Positions 6,249-9,463 of a stretch of DNA of 9,463 bases are shown here, one piece after another (the first letter of the stretch is position 1; each line of letters starts with the position of its first letter). This DNA is from an uncultured Methylotenera sp. GTDB lineage: Bacteria > Pseudomonadota > Gammaproteobacteria > Burkholderiales > Methylophilaceae. The DNA is taken from contig NZ_CAMLGS010000054.1 of assembly GCF_946479685.1 (NCBI RefSeq), positions 1-9,463 of the forward strand. The letters run 5' to 3'. A model generated the notes under the pieces. It did no database searches. It worked only from the letters and a program-made list of their open reading frames with translations, and was not told the origin of the DNA. Both the position numbers and the translations under genes were made by a program.

Positions 6249-6295
6249 CTGGCATGATAATGCTATCAATACGCTAAAACATGGTTATGTGCCAG
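6249..6295. repeat. Nested short inverted repeats in the pheA-hisC spacer
   Basis: CTGGCA (6249-6254) pairs with TGCCAG (6290-6295), and just inside the first arm TGATA-ATGC-TATCA (6255-6268) is a small perfect dyad. They may form one branched structure or be chance. No function can be assigned. Confidence 0.35.
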
Positions 6296-6343
6296 CTATT
6301 ACTATTCAGTGAAAAACCAGCAAGCACAAGAAGCCTGCACAGG

Positions 6344-7456
6344 CTACACAACAGCAAGCGGATATGATCCTAACAGCTTCAAATAAGATGCTCTCGAAGT
6401 CACTTCCTGTATGGCTGAAGCAACATTGGTATCCTGCACATGGCCTTCAATGTCCACATAGAACACATACTCCCACATACCGCCTTTAGCTGGTCTGGAC
6501 TCAAGCTTGGTCATGCTGACGTTATGTTTAGCCAATGGCTCCAACAACCCTAGAATCGCACCTGGCTGATTTTTGGTTGCCGTAACAAAAGAGGTTTTGT
6601 CCTGACCAGACGGCGCTACATCGTGTGCCGACAACACCAAGAAACGTGTGGTGTTTTTAGGGTCATCCTCGATGTTTTCAGCAAGGATATTCAAATTAAA
6701 CAATTCTGCCGCGCGCTTGCTGGCAATCGCCGCAGCAAACGTACCATCAGCTGCAATCAAGTCATGTATCATCTGTGCCGCACGCGCATTGCTAGTAACT
6801 GGCTCACGTTCTGCCTTTGGCAGCATTTTATTGAGCCACTCATGGCACTGCGCAAGCGACTGCGAGTGTGAAAACACATGCGAAATTTGCTGGATATCCG
6901 ATTGCTTGGACAGCAAACAGTGATGAATCGGAATGGTTACCTCACCACAAATTCTAAGCGTGCTGCTTAATAATAAATCTAGGGTTAGACCTACCGCACC
7001 TTCGTTTGAGTTTTCTACAGGCACCACACCGTAATCGGCCTGACCAGACTCTACAGTACGAAACACCTCATCAATAGAGCCGCAAACCACAGCGTGCTTA
7101 CCTTCACCAAATTGCTTTAATGCTGCTTCTTCGCTGTAAGTACCTAGTGGGCCCAGAAAAGCTACGGTCAGTTCTTTTTCAAGCGCACGGCAGTTAGACA
7201 TAATGCTACGGAAAATATTGGTGACCGCTTCAGGGGGTAATGGGCCTTCATTTAACTCCATTAAACGCCTTAAGACTTGCGCCTCGCGCTCCGGACGATA
7301 AATTACGCCATCATCTTTAAGCTCGCCAATATGGCGCGCGTGGTTGGCACGCGCATTGGCAAGTTTCAATATCTGTTCATCAATCGCATCAATTTGATCA
7401 CGATGCTGTTTTAACAGGCTTGATAATTGTTCTTTTGGTATATTCGGCTGAGACAT
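6344..7456 (-). CDS. pheA: Bifunctional chorismate mutase / prephenate dehydratase (P-protein)
   Basis: The P-protein converts chorismate to prephenate and then to phenylpyruvate, the committed steps to phenylalanine, in the cytoplasm. The 370-residue product has three parts. An AroQ-type helical chorismate mutase spans about 12-93 (RDQIDAIDEQILKLANARA, then YRPEREAQVLRRL). A prephenate dehydratase domain spans about 97-276 (FLGPLGTYSEEAA at 100-112, PVENSNEG at 146-153, NTTRFLVL at 268-275, with the catalytic TRF at 270-272). A C-terminal ACT domain from about 287 carries ESRP (319-322), the signature for feedback binding of phenylalanine. Only two bases separate the serC stop from its ATG, so translation is probably coupled. 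It is followed by a spacer with dyads and then hisC, which can transaminate phenylpyruvate. Regulation by Phe at enzyme level is expected from the ACT domain; no leader peptide or attenuator is seen upstream. Confidence 0.97.
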   Translation of the reverse strand: MSQPNIPKEQLSSLLKQHRDQIDAIDEQILKLANARANHARHIGELKDDGVIYRPEREAQVLRRLMELNEGPLPPEAVTNIFRSIMSNCRALEKELTVAFLGPLGTYSEEAALKQFGEGKHAVVCGSIDEVFRTVESGQADYGVVPVENSNEGAVGLTLDLLLSSTLRICGEVTIPIHHCLLSKQSDIQQISHVFSHSQSLAQCHEWLNKMLPKAEREPVTSNARAAQMIHDLIAADGTFAAAIASKRAAELFNLNILAENIEDDPKNTTRFLVLSAHDVAPSGQDKTSFVTATKNQPGAILGLLEPLAKHNVSMTKLESRPAKGGMWEYVFYVDIEGHVQDTNVASAIQEVTSRASYLKLLGSYPLAVV

Positions 7457-7458
7457 AG

Positions 7459-8535
7459 TTAGTGCGCTTTTTCAAATTCCTGCATATAACTCACCAATGC
7501 CTGCACTCCCTCAATTGGCATAGCATTGTAAATTGACGCACGCATACCACCTACCATACGATGCCCTTTCAGCTGCAGCAAACCTTTTGCCTCCGCGCCT
7601 TTTAAAAACGCATCATTTAATGACTCATCCGCCAGGAAGAACGGAATATTCATGCGCGAACGGTTCTGCACCGCGATGTTATTGATATAAAAATTAGTGC
7701 TATCAATGTAGTCATAGAGCAGATTCGCTTTTTTAATATTCACCTGTTCTATTGCGCTGACACCACCCTGCTCTAACAGCCACTCAAATACCAAACCTGC
7801 GATGTAAATACCGTAGGTTGGCGGCGTGTTAATCATAGATTGATTTTCAGACTGCGTTTTCCAGTTAAACACAGCTGGCGTTAATGGTGATGCGCGGTCT
7901 AGCAAATCTTCGCGTACGATTACAATACATAAGCCAGCTGGGCCAATATTCTTCTGTGCGCCGCCATAAATCACGCCATACTTACTTACATCAATTGGGC
8001 GTGACAGAATATGGGATGACATATCTGCCACAATAGGCACATCGCCTGCATCTGGTAAGCCATCAAACTCTACGCCGTTGATGGTTTCATTGGTACAGAT
8101 ATGCAGATAAGCTGCATTTTTATTAAGTTTCCAAGTAGAAAACTCAGGTACGCTAGTAAACCCCTCAGCCTCGCTGCTCGCAACCACATTGATCTTACCG
8201 TAAGCATTGGCATCTTCGACGCTGCGTTTCGACCATGAACCAGTCACCACATAGTCGGCTTCGCCGCCATTAAGCAGATTCATTGGAATAATTGCATTTT
8301 CAGCAATGGCACCGCCTTGCAAAAACAGCACTTTATAATTTTGCGGCACATTCAGCAGCTTACGTAAATCCGCTTCAGTTTTAGCCAAAATACTGGTGAA
8401 CTCTTTACCGCGATGGGACATTTCCATCACACTCATACCAGAACCGTGCCAATCGAGCATTTCGGCCTGTGCACGCTCTAAAACTGGTTTAGGTAATACT
8501 GCAGGGCCTGCAGAAAAATTATAAATTTTAGTCAT
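7459..8535 (-). CDS. serC: Phosphoserine aminotransferase SerC
   Basis: SerC uses PLP to convert 3-phosphohydroxypyruvate and glutamate to phosphoserine (serine pathway); it also acts in pyridoxal phosphate synthesis from erythronate in many bacteria. The 358-residue product has normal length. Family marks are [11 protein letters not shown] (5-15), [12 protein letters not shown] (35-46), the phosphate loop [10 protein letters not shown] (71-80), the [10 protein letters not shown] segment at 148-157, [11 protein letters not shown] (170-180), [12 protein letters not shown] (190-201) with K195 as the cofactor lysine, and [14 protein letters not shown] near the C-terminus. Position 77 is Ile where E. 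coli has Arg; I believe this is common in betaproteobacteria. ATG at 8535 has no clear ribosome site, only an A/T-rich leader. It is the first gene of a likely serC-pheA unit after gyrA; both products feed amino acid synthesis. Confidence 0.97.
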   Translation of the reverse strand: MTKIYNFSAGPAVLPKPVLERAQAEMLDWHGSGMSVMEMSHRGKEFTSILAKTEADLRKLLNVPQNYKVLFLQGGAIAENAIIPMNLLNGGEADYVVTGSWSKRSVEDANAYGKINVVASSEAEGFTSVPEFSTWKLNKNAAYLHICTNETINGVEFDGLPDAGDVPIVADMSSHILSRPIDVSKYGVIYGGAQKNIGPAGLCIVIVREDLLDRASPLTPAVFNWKTQSENQSMINTPPTYGIYIAGLVFEWLLEQGGVSAIEQVNIKKANLLYDYIDSTNFYINNIAVQNRSRMNIPFFLADESLNDAFLKGAEAKGLLQLKGHRMVGGMRASIYNAMPIEGVQALVSYMQEFEKAH

Positions 8536-8570
8536 TAATTAAATTCTAAATCAAAAAAATATTATTGAAA

Positions 8571-8599
8571 ATTAAGTAGTTAAATAAAATCAACATCAA
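8571..8599 (-). promoter_or_regulatory. Possible serC promoter
   Basis: On the minus strand TTGATG (8599-8594) and CTTAAT (8576-8571) are 17 nt apart, each matching four of six sigma70 consensus bases. This would give a leader of about 30 nt before serC. The whole region is A/T-rich, so matches like this arise easily by chance. Confidence 0.25.
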
Positions 8600-8644
8600 A
8601 AAAATTTTATCAATGAATGCATCAGCTATATTGATTAACGCACC

Positions 8645-8701
8645 CATCAATCAGCTAACAGCAGACACTTTAAATGCCTGCAATTAGCTTCCAGATTGAT
8701 G
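8645..8701 (-). other. Long imperfect hairpin immediately after gyrA
   Basis: Directly next to the gyrA stop, CATCAATC (8645-8652) pairs with GATTGATG (8694-8701), AGCTAA (8653-8658) with TTAGCT (8684-8689), and GCAGACA (8661-8667) with TGCCTGC (8675-8681, one G-T pair), closing a 7-nt loop. Small internal bulges separate the three stems. No T-run follows on the minus strand, so it is not a standard intrinsic terminator. It may end or protect the gyrA transcript at its 3' end. Confidence 0.65.
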
Positions 8702-9463
8702 TTATTCCACTTCACCGTCGATTTCGATATCAGCGTCAGTTTCACCGCCTTCTTCGTCGTCTGTTTCTACAATTTTCTCTATACCTGAGAGTTTTTCACC
8801 CTCACCTAAGTTAATCAGGGTAACGCCTTGTGTGGCACGACCTAGCTCGCGAATCTCGCTGACACGGGTACGAATCAATACGCCGCCGGTAGTGATCAAC
8901 ATGATTTCATCTTCATCACTCACTAGTTTGGCTGCAACGACAAGACCGTTACGCTCGCTTACAGCAATCGCTTTCACACCTTGGGTACCACGGCCAGAAC
9001 GGCGGAAATCTGCCAGTACGGTACGCTTACCGTAGCCATTTTCGGTCGCCACCATCACGGTTTGCTGGTCATCAGATGCAATCAGTAATGATAGCACCTG
9101 CTGATCCTCAGCCAGCTTCATCCCACGCACGCCACGGGTAGCACGGCCCATTTCACGCACTTCATCCTCATCAAACCATACTGCTTTACCACCGTTAGAA
9201 ACCAGCACTACGTCATTGCTGCCGTTGGTGATTTCAGCCCCGATTAAGTAGTCGCCTTCATCCAAGTTAATTGCAATAATGCCGGATCTACGTGGATTAG
9301 CGAATTCGGTTAACGCGGTTTTCTTCACGGTACCTAATGAAGTTGCCATGAAAATAAAGTGATTTTCATCAAAGCTCTTCACTGACAGAATCGCGTTGAT
9401 TTTTTCGCTCTCTTCCAGCGGGAATAAGTTCACGATAGGCTTACCGCGGCTAGCACGGCTGCC
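8702..9463 (-). CDS. gyrA: DNA gyrase subunit A, C-terminal part only (5' end outside window)
   Basis: GyrA is the breakage-reunion subunit of gyrase, which introduces negative supercoils with GyrB. The window holds the last 253 residues, open from the right edge, so the catalytic tyrosine domain is not visible. What is seen is most of the C-terminal beta-pinwheel that wraps DNA. It begins GSRASRGKPIVNLFPLEE, the family's usual segment, and shows repeated blade signatures GRATRGVRGMKL, GRGTQGVKAI and GRATQGVTLINL, each preceded by a strand of the type GxGxRT or GGKAVWF. The protein ends in a strongly acidic tail (TDDEEGGETDADIEIDGEVE) that in other gyrases tunes DNA wrapping. A GTG at 9433 is an internal codon for Val, not a start. 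The stop is followed after one step by a long hairpin, then serC 166 nt on. Confidence 0.97.
   Translation of the reverse strand, partial: GSRASRGKPIVNLFPLEESEKINAILSVKSFDENHFIFMATSLGTVKKTALTEFANPRRSGIIAINLDEGDYLIGAEITNGSNDVVLVSNGGKAVWFDEDEVREMGRATRGVRGMKLAEDQQVLSLLIASDDQQTVMVATENGYGKRTVLADFRRSGRGTQGVKAIAVSERNGLVVAAKLVSDEDEIMLITTGGVLIRTRVSEIRELGRATQGVTLINLGEGEKLSGIEKIVETDDEEGGETDADIEIDGEVE

Noticed and set aside
6332..6345. AGCCTG-CA-CAGGCT palindrome at the pheA stop as a terminator
   Set aside because: The loop is only two to four bases, and the T-run on the minus strand starts about 15 bases later, so it is not a convincing terminator.
6623..6923. Overlapping plus-strand frames inside pheA
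   Set aside because: They are antisense to the well-conserved dehydratase domain, overlap each other in two frames and show no motif.
8832..9035. Plus-strand 67-codon frame inside gyrA
   Set aside because: It is antisense to conserved gyrA pinwheel repeats and rich in Arg/Ser/Pro, as expected for a shadow frame.
9431..9433. GTG as the start of a 243-residue gene
   Set aside because: The frame continues without a stop to the right edge with conserved GyrA sequence, so this codon is internal.

Overview
The window looks like a chromosome segment from a PQQ-making methylotrophic betaproteobacterium of the Methylophilaceae (Methylotenera/Methylophilus/Methylovorus type). This rests on moderate GC content, a complete pqqABCDE cluster, and the betaproteobacterial gene order gyrA-serC-pheA-hisC. 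The genus is inferred, not proven. Every gene I can support lies on the minus strand, so transcription runs from high to low coordinates.

Right part (9463 to 5066): the 3' end of gyrA, which runs off the window, then serC, pheA and hisC. gyrA ends with a long imperfect hairpin immediately after its stop codon. An A/T-rich spacer with a possible promoter follows. serC and pheA are separated by only 2 nt and are probably co-transcribed. hisC follows after a 183-nt spacer containing several short dyads. SerC makes phosphoserine. The P-protein PheA turns chorismate into phenylpyruvate. HisC in this context may serve both histidine and aromatic amino acid transamination.

Middle part (4918 to 1269): the pqq operon, pqqA-pqqB-pqqC-pqqD-pqqE. 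pqqA encodes a 23-residue precursor whose Glu15 and Tyr19 become PQQ. A strong hairpin with T-runs on both sides separates pqqA from pqqB, and a second, overlapping set of inverted repeats lies just beyond it. PqqE (radical SAM) links Glu to Tyr on PqqA held by PqqD; PqqB and PqqC complete the oxidation. A hairpin with six Ts after pqqE ends the operon. No pqqF or pqqG protease gene is present here.

Left part (1142 to 1): most of a Bcr/CflA-type MFS efflux transporter, read from a TTG start just after the pqq terminator and cut by the window edge.

Less expected features: a 30-codon cysteine-rich reading frame overlaps the end of pqqB. A four-unit 15-bp tandem repeat starts at the pqqC stop codon and fills the pqqC-pqqD spacer, and a fainter 15-bp duplication lies at the pqqD stop. 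The pqq operon occupies the position after hisC where related bacteria usually carry tyrA-aroA. I found no tRNA, rRNA, CRISPR array, insertion sequence or phage gene, and no gene-free stretch longer than 300 bases.
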